NCBI GenBank assembly: GCA_022840405.1
Contig: JALHJR010000028.1
Coordinates: 1 to 31,703 of the forward strand
DNA: 31,703 bases
DNA from: Tepidanaerobacter acetatoxydans_A
GTDB taxonomy: Bacteria > Bacillota > Thermosediminibacteria > Thermosediminibacterales > Tepidanaerobacteraceae
Direction of reading: 5' to 3'
Shown: piece after piece, positions 1 through 7,416 of the stretch
Layout of the letters: each line of letters opens with the position of its first letter
Numbering within the stretch: the stretch's first letter is position 1
Position numbers and translations under genes: made by a program
Notes under the pieces: generated by a model
Told to the model about the DNA's origin: nothing
The model's database searches: none
What the model saw: only the letters and a program-made list of their open reading frames with translations

Positions 1-2016
1 GGTTACCTTGATATACCAGGTGCCTCTGGATTCGTTCCAAACTGCGTTGTAATCTATGATCGCTTCGATGGTTTCAATAGGCTCTTCAACTTCTTCTACC
101 GGCCCAACTACCTTTGATTTAGTTCCTGTATAGTTCCCAGTTCCCTTTACTTCAACCTTAATCCACTTACCTGCATCAGCCTCAGAAAGCGTATAAGTCT
201 TATCTGTTGCTCCTGCAATGGCAACATATTCACCATCTTCAGCATCAGCCCTCATCCACTTATATGTGACTGTTGCCTTTTCTGGTGTTACTTTTGCTGT
301 CAGTGTTTCTCCAACCTTAGCAACACCTTCCACACTAATAGCACTTACAGGAATAACTGATGTTTCACTTTTAACCACTGTCACGTTACACTCAGCGGTC
401 TTACCTCCATCATCAGTAGTAACCGTGATAGTTGCCCGGCCTTCGCTCACAGCGTTAACTGTAGCATTTAGGCCATTGCCTGCAACAGTGGCAACACCAT
501 TATTACTGGATTTCCAAGTTACCTTTTTATTAGTAGCATTATCTGGTTCTATGGTAGCAGTAAGAGTTACTGAGTTTTGATAGTAGACTGATTCATAAAC
601 CGCAAGAGTTACTGATGACTTGTCTAAAGAAACTGATTGTACTTTTATTATTGTCGGTTTATCGGTACCGCCTCCACCGCCACCTCCGCCGCTTTTAGAC
701 GAGGTCTTGTCTTCTTTGACTTCTTTGCCGGCAATCTCTACGGTAACGCCTTTAGCAAGTTCTACCTTCTTCGGCTCAGTTTCTAGCTTTGCACCATCAG
801 CATTGATTTTTGCCGCTTCGATAGTGCCTTTGCCGGTGATTGTAGCCGGAGCTTCAATGGTTAGGTCTTTTACGGTTGCTCCATCGGCAAGATTTATATC
901 TGATTTACTATTTACTTTCAGATTGTTGATGATTGTGCCTTTCAAGACTTCTATCTTTGCTTTGGCTTCTATGATAACATTTTCGAATGCTCCGTCTAGG
1001 ATAACATCTTCTCCAGACTTGAGTACGGTGACAGATGCAATCCCATTACCTTGGATATGAGCACCGGATTCCAGCTTTAGTTCACCGACTTTTGTATTGC
1101 CTGAAGCAACTATTCTGACCTTCCCGCCAACTTTTATGACTTCTATTTCCTTACATGTAAAGTTGACAAGATGGATGCTGTCTTTTCCGCCCCCACGGAC
1201 TGTGGTTATCCCCTTAACTGTGACATTGTCTAAGGTAGCATCTCCTTCGCCAATGCCTTCGTTCAAATACAAGTTGCCTTCTATAATCATATTTCTCAAG
1301 GTTACCCCTGGGACATTAACGGCAACGTCTTGAGATATAGTTTCAATGCCTTCTTCAGGCCCATAAACGCCTGACACATCGTAGGATATCTGAAGGGTTT
1401 CTAATACTTTATCCAGCATTGTAACCGTTTCGGCCCTGGTGATGTGTCTTTCTGCCTTAAAGCTTCCATCGGGGTATCCCCCCATGTAGCCTTTAGCTGC
1501 CAATGTACCGATATATGGCCTGCTCCAGTTAGGAATGGCATCTTTATCGGTAAATTCAGTGACATCGCCTTGGATTTCTAGATTTAAGGCCTTACAAAGG
1601 GCTACTGCGGCTTCTTGACGGCTTATTTCCCTGTTTGGCTTTACGGTGCCGTCCTGGTAACCGGATATGTATCCTGCCTTCACAGCTTTTCCTATTTCTT
1701 CATAGAACCAATCTGTAGGTGTAACATCAGAAAATTCTATAGCGGCTTTTTCGCTAAAGCCAAGGACTTTATTCACCAAGGTCATAAACTCTGCCCTGGT
1801 TATGCTCTTATCCGGCTTAAAGGTCCCGTCAGTATATCCGCTTACAAGACCTTTTTGAACCCATTGGGCTATTTTATCTTTAGCCCAATGATCACTGATG
1901 TCAGTTAATCCAGCGGCGGCCTTAGCACTTGTTGCCACTGCCGGAAAGGTAAGCCCTATTACGAATGTAAAAACGAGAATTAAACTTACCCAGTATCTTA
2001 TTCTTTTACTCGCCAA
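1..2016 (-). CDS. SLH-domain surface protein with Ig-like repeats (3' end outside window)
   Basis: Open reading frame of 672 codons that runs off the left edge without a stop. The start is TTG at 2016, preceded by AAAGGGGAG. Residues 1-34 look like a signal peptide (SKRIRYW, then a hydrophobic run ending near TSAKAAAG). Three SLH repeats follow at roughly 38-85, 98-145 and 160-205, recognisable by GYxDGTFKPD-type motifs; SLH domains bind pyruvylated secondary cell-wall polymers. Residues about 220-430 form a repetitive valine/glycine-rich stretch of beta-solenoid appearance. Eight consecutive glycines at 667-690 act as a linker. A BIG2-like Ig domain (VTWKSSNNGVATV) and a second Ig-like domain (LSEADAGKWIKV) follow. 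The function is structural or adhesive by inference; no catalytic domain is visible in the part present. Confidence 0.88.
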   Translation of the reverse strand, partial: MASKRIRYWVSLILVFTFVIGLTFPAVATSAKAAAGLTDISDHWAKDKIAQWVQKGLVSGYTDGTFKPDKSITRAEFMTLVNKVLGFSEKAAIEFSDVTPTDWFYEEIGKAVKAGYISGYQDGTVKPNREISRQEAAVALCKALNLEIQGDVTEFTDKDAIPNWSRPYIGTLAAKGYMGGYPDGSFKAERHITRAETVTMLDKVLETLQISYDVSGVYGPEEGIETISQDVAVNVPGVTLRNMIIEGNLYLNEGIGEGDATLDNVTVKGITTVRGGGKDSIHLVNFTCKEIEVIKVGGKVRIVASGNTKVGELKLESGAHIQGNGIASVTVLKSGEDVILDGAFENVIIEAKAKIEVLKGTIINNLKVNSKSDINLADGATVKDLTIEAPATITGKGTIEAAKINADGAKLETEPKKVELAKGVTVEIAGKEVKEDKTSSKSGGGGGGGGTDKPTIIKVQSVSLDKSSVTLAVYESVYYQNSVTLTATIEPDNATNKKVTWKSSNNGVATVAGNGLNATVNAVSEGRATITVTTDDGGKTAECNVTVVKSETSVIPVSAISVEGVAKVGETLTAKVTPEKATVTYKWMRADAEDGEYVAIAGATDKTYTLSEADAGKWIKVEVKGTGNYTGTKSKVVGPVEEVEEPIETIEAIIDYNAVWNESRGTWYIKVT

Positions 2017-2368
2017 ACTAAACTCCCCTTTCAACGATAAACGATATTTAATAAATATCACATGCAGCAGGGTCTTTTTTTGATGACTTGAATTTTCGAC
2101 CTCCTTTCAAAGTTAGTAAATATGAACCATGTAAAGCTAATCCCCCCTTTTTTTTGATATAAAATTGATTCTGGTATATTGGTTTATATTAGCCCTCTAT
2201 TCTCATTGCTGTTAGTTCTGATTATGCATATTTCCAAATATATTTTACTATACATAATATTATATTCTATACTCTTATAGTAATCTCCTTCTTTTCTGCT
2301 AATTTTTAAATTTGTATTATTTTCAATTAAAATATAAGATATCCCATTTTGAAAGTATTGTATTTTGA
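2017..2368 (-). other. Gene-free leader region upstream of the SLH gene
   Basis: This is 352 bp of AT-rich DNA with no credible protein gene. On the minus strand it has two Shine-Dalgarno-like sequences. One (GAAAGGAGGT, about 2099-2108) has no ATG/GTG/TTG at the right distance; the other (AAAGGGGAG, about 2023-2031) serves the TTG start of the SLH gene. Several TATAAT-like hexamers occur, but I cannot single out one promoter. No terminator for the upstream WYL gene is evident. Confidence 0.5.
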
Positions 2369-3352
2369 TTAATATCGACTTAATGTTTCATTTAAATATT
2401 CTTTATACTTCTGAGCCACTTCTTTAGGATTTATTATTTTTACTTTATCACAGAACTGGAAAACCCATGAGAAAAAGGTAGGACTAACTATTACTTCAGC
2501 CCTCATTATAAAGCTGCTTTCGTCGGCTTTTCCCAAATATACATTCTGGCCGAAACGGTCAATTACTACATTGACTAAAGAGTTGTCAAACTGCATTTCT
2601 ACAGTTTTCTCCTCCCCGCCAAACATATAAAAAACTTTCTTTGAGTACTCAGCTATATTAAATTTCTCATTATTCGGCAGGACTATTCTGGGCTGTTCGA
2701 TAATTTCGATATCGCTCATTTTATCAACTCGGTAATGTGTAAAGTCCTGGTACTTTTCAGAGAAGGTTATTAGATAGTAGTTTTCATTGTCCCATGACAG
2801 AGCATAAGGGCTGGTTATATATTTTTTGCCATTCTTGCGGAATTTCTTTTCTTTATCTATGGTGTACTCAAAATACCGAAATGAAATTTGCTTGTCCTGA
2901 GCAATTGCCAGATAAATCCTATCCACATTGTAGTAGATGTTTTCGTTTACTGTTTTTACTCTATCTGCTACATACACTTGACGTTGAAGCAGTTTTGCCC
3001 TGTGTCTGCTTGTAAAGCTTGAAATCTTCTTTATAAGTTCTTCGCTTTTTTTATAAGTAATAAATTTTGAACATTGGACAGCATCTACAAGTAGCTTTAA
3101 TTCAGGCAATTCGAAAATTCTACTTGCTATAAAATATTCTGTGGTCCTAGCCCTTCTGGAAACTACATCAACACCAAAAAAACGTAATGTGTCAATGTCA
3201 TCGTAAATGGACTTTCTTTCGGAAGGAATACCATATCTATCTAGCTCAGCTATAATATCTTTTAGCGTCATGGCATTTTCCTCATCAGTGTTTTCCCATA
3301 GTATCTTCAAAAGGTAAAGTATCTTTAATTTTTGATTTGAACGTCTTGCCAC
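2369..3352 (-). CDS. WYL-domain transcriptional regulator (HTH_11 + WYL)
   Basis: Protein of 327 residues with an N-terminal DeoR-like winged helix (about 1-70, SERKSIYDDIDTLR being the recognition region) followed by a WYL domain and a C-terminal WCX-like extension. WYL proteins are ligand-sensing regulators; this architecture is common in Firmicutes and the ligand here is unknown. I chose GTG at 3352 because the protein then begins V(M)ARRSNQKLKILYLLKIL, the usual N-terminus of this family, and GGGGGG lies just upstream. A TTG 36 bp further upstream (3388) would give 339 residues. It is divergent from arsR, with about 185 bp between them, and probably not functionally tied to the SLH gene downstream. 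Confidence 0.85.
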   Translation of the reverse strand: MARRSNQKLKILYLLKILWENTDEENAMTLKDIIAELDRYGIPSERKSIYDDIDTLRFFGVDVVSRRARTTEYFIASRIFELPELKLLVDAVQCSKFITYKKSEELIKKISSFTSRHRAKLLQRQVYVADRVKTVNENIYYNVDRIYLAIAQDKQISFRYFEYTIDKEKKFRKNGKKYITSPYALSWDNENYYLITFSEKYQDFTHYRVDKMSDIEIIEQPRIVLPNNEKFNIAEYSKKVFYMFGGEEKTVEMQFDNSLVNVVIDRFGQNVYLGKADESSFIMRAEVIVSPTFFSWVFQFCDKVKIINPKEVAQKYKEYLNETLSRY

Positions 3353-3418
3353 GCCTTGCCCCCCTAACCCCTGTACTAAATAACGCAAAATTCCTATATT
3401 ACTATAATATCACAATAG

Positions 3419-3447
3419 TTGACCTATAAAACGGATTATGATAGAAT
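3419..3447 (+). promoter_or_regulatory. Candidate distal promoter for arsR
   Basis: TTGACC at 3419-3424 and TAGAAT at 3442-3447 are separated by 17 bp, on the strand of arsR. It would give a longer leader than the proximal promoter. Sequence match only. Confidence 0.4.
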
Positions 3448-3476
3448 TATTTTTTCCGGTTATTTTAATGATTAGA

Positions 3477-3505
3477 TTGACAAGTATATTAGAATATTAT
3501 AATAT
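3477..3505 (+). promoter_or_regulatory. Promoter and probable ArsR operator
   Basis: Perfect -35 TTGACA (3477-3482), 17 bp spacer, -10 TAATAT (3500-3505). A perfect 12-bp palindrome, ATATTATAATAT (3494-3505), covers the -10. ArsR-family repressors typically bind such AT-rich palindromes over their own promoter, so this is a likely autoregulatory site; that assignment is inference. Confidence 0.6.
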
Positions 3506-3537
3506 ATAAATATACTAATTTGTGAGGGAGTGCACAA

Positions 3538-3831
3538 ATGGATATTGATATGGATAGATTTGCAAAAATTGCAGAGGTTTTAAAGGCGCTGTCGCATCCT
3601 GTAAGACTTTGTATTGTCCATGGATTGATAGAAAAAGGCAGCTGTAATGTTTCATATATGGAAAAGTGCCTAGATGTGTCCCAATCCGGCATTTCTCAGC
3701 ATCTTTCAAAGCTTAAATCTGCCGGAATTGTAAAAAAAGAACGATCCGGCAATGAAGTTTATTACAAAATAGCCAATGATGATATTAAGAAACTAATTGT
3801 ATCTATCTTCGATAACTGTGTTTTAAAATAA
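3538..3831 (+). CDS. ArsR/SmtB-family transcriptional repressor
   Basis: Protein of 97 residues with the ArsR winged helix throughout: ALSHPVRLCIVHGL in helix 1-2, recognition helix VSQSGISQHLSKLKSAG, and a wing at VKKERSGNEVYYKI. Cysteines are at 25, 36, 44 and 94. There is no classic ELCVCDL metal motif, but the pattern is compatible with a thiol-based (persulfide/polysulfide) sensor such as those of the SqrR/BigR group. RBS GAGGGAG lies 10 bp before ATG. The next gene starts 19 bp downstream and encodes a sulfur-transfer fusion, so the two almost certainly form one operon in which this protein controls sulfane-sulfur handling. The signal it senses is inferred from context. Confidence 0.88.
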   Translation: MDIDMDRFAKIAEVLKALSHPVRLCIVHGLIEKGSCNVSYMEKCLDVSQSGISQHLSKLKSAGIVKKERSGNEVYYKIANDDIKKLIVSIFDNCVLK

Positions 3832-3850
3832 TTTAAGGGAGGTAATTGCT

Positions 3851-6376
3851 TTGAGAAAAATATTGATAGTAGGCGGCGTTGCTGGCGGTGCTACTGCTGC
3901 TGCAAGACTTAGGAGGTTAAGCGAAGAAGATAAAATAATAATTTTCGAGCGTGGTGAATATATCTCCTTTGCTAACTGCGGGCTTCCCTACTATATTGGC
4001 GGCGTTATTTCGGATAGGAATAAACTTTTAGTGCAGACAATAGAAGGAATGTCCAAACGCTTCAATCTTGATATACGCAATTTTAGTGAAGTCATTAGTA
4101 TTGACAGGGAAAATAAAACTGTGAAAGTGCGAAATGTGAAAACCGGAGAAACCTATATGGAAAGCTACGACATATTAATTTTATCTCCTGGTGCAAAGCC
4201 GCTGAGGCCCAACATTGACGGCATAGATGATGCTGCGAATTTGTTTGTACTTAGAAACATCCCCGATGCAGATGATATCAAAAAATTTATAGAGGAAAAC
4301 AAGCCAGATCGTGCAGTAGTTATCGGCGGTGGTTTTATCGGTATTGAAATGGCTGAAAATCTGACAGAACAAGGCATAAAGGTTACTTTAGTTGAAAAAC
4401 TCAACCAGGTTTTGGCGCCCCTAGATTTTGAAATGGCACAGCTTGCCCATCGAGAGCTTAATGCAAATGGTGTTGACCTGATTTTGGAAGATGGTGTGGC
4501 CGGTTTTAGGGATAAAGGAAAAAAAATTATTCTTGAAAGTAGCAAGGAAATTGATACAGACATGATTATATTGTCAATAGGTGTTGTTCCGGAGCTTCCC
4601 TGCTTGGAATATGCTCCTATGGATTTTGCTTCAAGGGGAACTGTTCCTGAAAACCCTCTGGCCAAGTCCTGCGGCCTTGCTTTGGGAAAGAAAGGACATA
4701 TATTAACTACAAAACAGCTTCAAACCATAGATGCTCAAACCGGTCAAGTCATCGAAGATATATACGCTATAGGCGATGTGGCTCAAATAACAGACTACGT
4801 TACTGGAAATGAAACAGCAGTACCTCTGGCAGGCCCTGCCAATCGTCAGGGACGCCTTGCCGCAGACCATATAAACGGTCTGGATGCAGCTTATCCCGGT
4901 GCACTGGCAAGTTCAGTCCTTAAAGTATTTAACCTGACAGTAGCTTCAACTGGAAATAATGAGCGCCAGTTAAAAGCCAAAGGATTAAAATACAAAGCTG
5001 TACATGCCCACCCTGCAAACCATGCTACTTATTACCCTGGCTCATCTCTAATCGCCATGAAACTTTTATTTGACCCAGATAGCGGCAAAATATATGGAGC
5101 ACAGGCTGTTGGCAGAGAAGGCACTGAAAAGCGAATAGATGTAATTGCTACCACCATAAAACTCGGCGGCACAATCCGCGATTTAGCAGGCCTTGAACTT
5201 TGTTATGCCCCTCCTTATTCATCGGCCAAAGACCCTGTAAATATTTTAGGCTATATTGCCTGTAATGTAGCAGATGGCGTGTATGATGTGGTTCACTGGA
5301 ATGAAATTGATGATATCGTAAAAAATGGCGGCTATCTTCTAGACGTAAGGACGCCCCTTGAATTTGATGCAGGACATATAGAAGGCGCTGTAAATATTGA
5401 ACTTGATGAGCTGAGAAACAGGATTGATGAAATTACGATATCCAAAGATATCCCGATTTACGTTAACTGCCAGGTAGGCTTGAGGGCATATATTGCAATT
5501 AGGATATTAAAAGCCAACGGATTTAAAAATGTGTATAATCTTTCCGGCGGTTACTTAACCTATAAGGGAGCAAAATATGTCATCAAAAATGCCGGGAATA
5601 TCGGACCGGATAGTATCTTGGCTAATATATCGAAACCATCACAAATTGTAAAGGAAATCGATGCTACGGGACTGCAATGCCCCGGCCCACTTTTTGCCGT
5701 ATATAATGCCATAAAAGAGGCTCAAGAGGGTGAGCAAATCAAGGTTATTGCTACCGATTACGGTTTTGCGGCAGATATTGAAAACTGGTGCAGCACAAAC
5801 GGGCATAAACTTATTTCACTGACTCACGATAATGGTAAATATATTGCTCAGATACAAAAGGGCAATAAAGACAACCGCTGCCCTTTATCAGCCCCGACAA
5901 GCACCCAGGAAAATGCAACAATTGTACTATTCAGCGGTAATCTTGATAAGGCTCTTGCTGCTATGATTATTGCTCAAGGGGCGGCAATGCAGGGTAAGAA
6001 TGTAACAGTATTTTCTACATTTTGGGGCCTTAATGCGCTGAGAAAAGATAAGCCTGTTAAAGTGAAAAAGAACTTCATTGAAAAAATGTTTGGCTTTATG
6101 ATGCCTAGGGGTGCAGAAAAGATGCCGCTTTCAAACATGAATATGCTGGGCATGGGACCTGTTATGATTAAAAATATCATGAAAAGTAAAAATGTCGATG
6201 ATATCAACACAATGATAAAATCCGCTATGGATTTAGGCGTAAAATTTGTCGCCTGCACTATGAGCATGGACCTGATGGGTATAAAACAGGAAGAGCTCAT
6301 TGACGGCGTTGAGCTCGGCGGTGTGGCCACATATATATCAAGAAATGAAAATGCAGGTATAACATTATTTATTTAG
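3851..6376 (+). CDS. CoA-disulfide reductase / rhodanese / TusA / DsrE fusion protein
   Basis: Protein of 841 residues with four sulfur-handling modules. (1) About 1-450: FAD/NAD(P)H pyridine nucleotide-disulfide oxidoreductase of the CoA-disulfide/NADH-persulfide reductase type, with dinucleotide folds GGVAGGATAAA and VVIGGGFIGIEMAE, FAD-site IYAIGDVAQI, and the single active cysteine C43 in SFANCGLPYY. (2) About 478-575: rhodanese with DVRTPLEFDAGHIEGA and cysteine 540 in NCQVGLRAY. (3) About 600-675: TusA-like with C610-P-G-P. (4) About 689-841: DsrE-like with C802 in ACTMSMDL. Each module carries its persulfide-bearing cysteine, so a relay of sulfane sulfur to or from the flavin site is plausible. 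Start is TTG at 3851 behind AAGGGAGGT. It is downstream of the ArsR gene in one operon. Confidence 0.92.
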   Translation: MRKILIVGGVAGGATAAARLRRLSEEDKIIIFERGEYISFANCGLPYYIGGVISDRNKLLVQTIEGMSKRFNLDIRNFSEVISIDRENKTVKVRNVKTGETYMESYDILILSPGAKPLRPNIDGIDDAANLFVLRNIPDADDIKKFIEENKPDRAVVIGGGFIGIEMAENLTEQGIKVTLVEKLNQVLAPLDFEMAQLAHRELNANGVDLILEDGVAGFRDKGKKIILESSKEIDTDMIILSIGVVPELPCLEYAPMDFASRGTVPENPLAKSCGLALGKKGHILTTKQLQTIDAQTGQVIEDIYAIGDVAQITDYVTGNETAVPLAGPANRQGRLAADHINGLDAAYPGALASSVLKVFNLTVASTGNNERQLKAKGLKYKAVHAHPANHATYYPGSSLIAMKLLFDPDSGKIYGAQAVGREGTEKRIDVIATTIKLGGTIRDLAGLELCYAPPYSSAKDPVNILGYIACNVADGVYDVVHWNEIDDIVKNGGYLLDVRTPLEFDAGHIEGAVNIELDELRNRIDEITISKDIPIYVNCQVGLRAYIAIRILKANGFKNVYNLSGGYLTYKGAKYVIKNAGNIGPDSILANISKPSQIVKEIDATGLQCPGPLFAVYNAIKEAQEGEQIKVIATDYGFAADIENWCSTNGHKLISLTHDNGKYIAQIQKGNKDNRCPLSAPTSTQENATIVLFSGNLDKALAAMIIAQGAAMQGKNVTVFSTFWGLNALRKDKPVKVKKNFIEKMFGFMMPRGAEKMPLSNMNMLGMGPVMIKNIMKSKNVDDINTMIKSAMDLGVKFVACTMSMDLMGIKQEELIDGVELGGVATYISRNENAGITLFI

Positions 6377-6399
6377 CAAATTCGGATTTGCTTTATTTT
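6376..6399 (+). terminator. Intrinsic terminator of the arsR operon
   Basis: GCAAAT-TCGG-ATTTGC hairpin (6376-6391), overlapping the stop codon, followed by TTTATTTT. The stem is short (6 bp) but has a stable UCGG-type loop. Confidence 0.6.
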
Positions 6400-6437
6400 C
6401 GGCCTTCAAGATAATTGCCAAATGATGACAGCCATAC

Positions 6438-6469
6438 GCCCTTGACTTTGCCTTCAGTTGGTCAAGGGC
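6438..6469. repeat. Inverted repeat, 9-bp arms
   Basis: GCCCTTGAC (6438-6446) and GTCAAGGGC (6461-6469) are perfectly complementary across a 14-nt loop. There is no adjoining T-tract, so a terminator is unlikely. It sits in the intergenic gap before the tRNA and its function is unknown. Confidence 0.5.
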
Positions 6470-6487
6470 ACTTGTTTTTGCAAGTTG

Positions 6488-6516
6488 TTGACTTACAGGA
6501 TTAAACATTGTAAAAT
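6488..6516 (+). promoter_or_regulatory. Promoter of tRNA-Thr
   Basis: TTGACT (6488-6493), 17 bp spacer, TAAAAT (6511-6516), with the tRNA beginning 11 bp after the -10 box. Confidence 0.7.
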
Positions 6517-6526
6517 AGAAAAGCAG

Positions 6527-6601
6527 GCTGATGTGGCTCAGTGGTAGAGCAGCGCACTCGTAATGCGCAGGCCGCCGGTTCAAATCCGGCCATCAGCTCC
6601 A
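6527..6601 (+). tRNA. tRNA-Thr (anticodon CGT)
   Basis: Full cloverleaf. The acceptor arm GCTGATG pairs with CATCAGC, and the D stem is GCTC/GAGC. The anticodon stem GCGCA/TGCGC encloses loop CTCGTAA (anticodon CGT, reading ACG). The T arm is GCCGG-TTCAAAT-CCGGC. The discriminator is T and the CCA tail is genome-encoded (6599-6601). It is a single-gene transcription unit with its own promoter and terminator. Confidence 0.96.
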
Positions 6602-6610
6602 TGTGAAACC

Positions 6611-6641
6611 AAAAGCTTTCGGGATAGCCGAAAGCTTTTTT
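6611..6641 (+). terminator. Intrinsic terminator of tRNA-Thr
   Basis: AAGCTTTCGG-GATAG-CCGAAAGCTT forms a perfect 10-bp stem running into TTTTTT. Confidence 0.85.
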
Positions 6642-6790
6642 GTTAATTGTTTCCCAAAATATATTTACAGTAAAACTATTTATATTCAGAAGCATATTTT
6701 TGTAAGAAAGAATCATTTTCAAAGTAAAAGTTAAAGAAGTTGCGGTTAATTCTTCATTATCTTCAGGTAAATTTCCTATCATCCAGCTTA

Positions 6791-6844
6791 TTGACATTTT
6801 CTGTGTTGAATGGTATTCTGTACTTGAAAATGATTTTCGTTATC
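6791..6844 (+). promoter_or_regulatory. feo operon promoter with Fur box
   Basis: TTGACA (6791-6796), 17 bp spacer, TATTCT (6814-6819). Immediately downstream, over the expected transcription start, lies TGAAAATGATTTTCG (6825-6839), a 7-1-7 inverted repeat with one mismatch that matches the Fur consensus TGATAATNATTATCA in form; GTTATC extends it. Repression by Fe-Fur is the obvious reading. Confidence 0.8.
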
Positions 6845-6879
6845 TTTCAATTAAGAATAATGCTCAAGGGGGTATCCTA

Positions 6880-7113
6880 ATGACTATAAGTCTAGACAAT
6901 ATTCCTATAGGTCAAACAGTAAAGGTTAAAGATATTTCAGACGGAAGTATCAAGAGAAGGTTGATGGATATGGGGATAGTTCCTGGTTTAGAAATATCGG
7001 TAGAAGGCAGGGCACCTCTGGGTGATCCTATTGAAATTCTGGTAAGAGGGTATAAACTTACGCTTAGAAAGAATGAAGCACAAAGCATTTTGGTGGAAAA
7101 GGAGGTCGAGTAA
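6880..7113 (+). CDS. feoA: FeoA, ferrous iron transport accessory protein (copy 1)
   Basis: Protein of 77 residues forming one SH3-like FeoA domain: IPIGQTVKVKDI at the start, then RRLMDMGIVPGLEISV, the usual FeoA core, and a C-terminal VRGYKLTLRKNEA strand. FeoA is a small cytoplasmic protein needed for FeoB function. It is the first gene of the operon, with AGGGGGT about 8 bp before ATG. It ends 4 bp before the second feoA. Confidence 0.93.
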   Translation: MTISLDNIPIGQTVKVKDISDGSIKRRLMDMGIVPGLEISVEGRAPLGDPIEILVRGYKLTLRKNEAQSILVEKEVE

Positions 7114-7117
7114 TTTT

Positions 7118-7348
7118 ATGACTCAGCCTTTGGTGTTCTTTTCTGAAGGAACCCGCGGAAGGATTTATGATATCTGCGGTGGCCGAGAAGTTTCTAAGCG
7201 TCTTTTTGAAATGGGATTAAATAAGGGTCAGGAGATCGAAGTTGTCAAAAATGACGCCGGACCCGTAGTGGTCGGTTTAAACGGCAGCAGGATTGCAGTT
7301 GCTAGAGGCATGGCCTTTAAGATATTGTTAGATACAATTGATAATTGA
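7118..7348 (+). CDS. feoA: FeoA, ferrous iron transport accessory protein (copy 2)
   Basis: Protein of 76 residues, a second FeoA domain clearly diverged from the first (GTRGRIYDICGGREVSKRLFEMGLNKG; VGLNGSRIAVARGMA). I chose ATG 7118 because AAAAGGAGG lies 10 bp upstream; an earlier in-frame ATG at 7073 lies inside the first feoA. Tandem feoA genes are common in clostridial feo operons. Confidence 0.92.
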   Translation: MTQPLVFFSEGTRGRIYDICGGREVSKRLFEMGLNKGQEIEVVKNDAGPVVVGLNGSRIAVARGMAFKILLDTIDN

Positions 7349-7382
7349 TTAAGCTTTAGTTTTTATTTTTTTTAAAATTCAT

Positions 7383-7397
7383 TGAGAATCATTCTCA
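7383..7397 (+). promoter_or_regulatory. Fur box in front of feoB
   Basis: TGAGAATCATTCTCA is a perfect 7-1-7 inverted repeat of Fur-box form, 20 bp before the feoB start codon. No clear separate -35/-10 pair is visible next to it, so it may be a secondary operator or serve an internal promoter. Confidence 0.75.
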
Positions 7398-7416
7398 ATC
7401 ATTAGGAGGGATTTAT

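Noticed and set aside
218..1333. Plus-strand ORFs opposite the SLH gene (e.g. 620-1060 with a proline run)
   Set aside because: They are antisense shadows; the proline run is the complement of the polyglycine linker.
4165..4665. Minus-strand ORF of 166 codons inside the CoA-disulfide reductase fusion
   Set aside because: The sense frame has unmistakable domain motifs; the antisense protein has no recognisable feature and no RBS.
6365..6583. Minus-strand 72-codon ORF overlapping tRNA-Thr
   Set aside because: It runs through the tRNA and has no RBS. The part outside the tRNA might be an old coding remnant, but I cannot name it.
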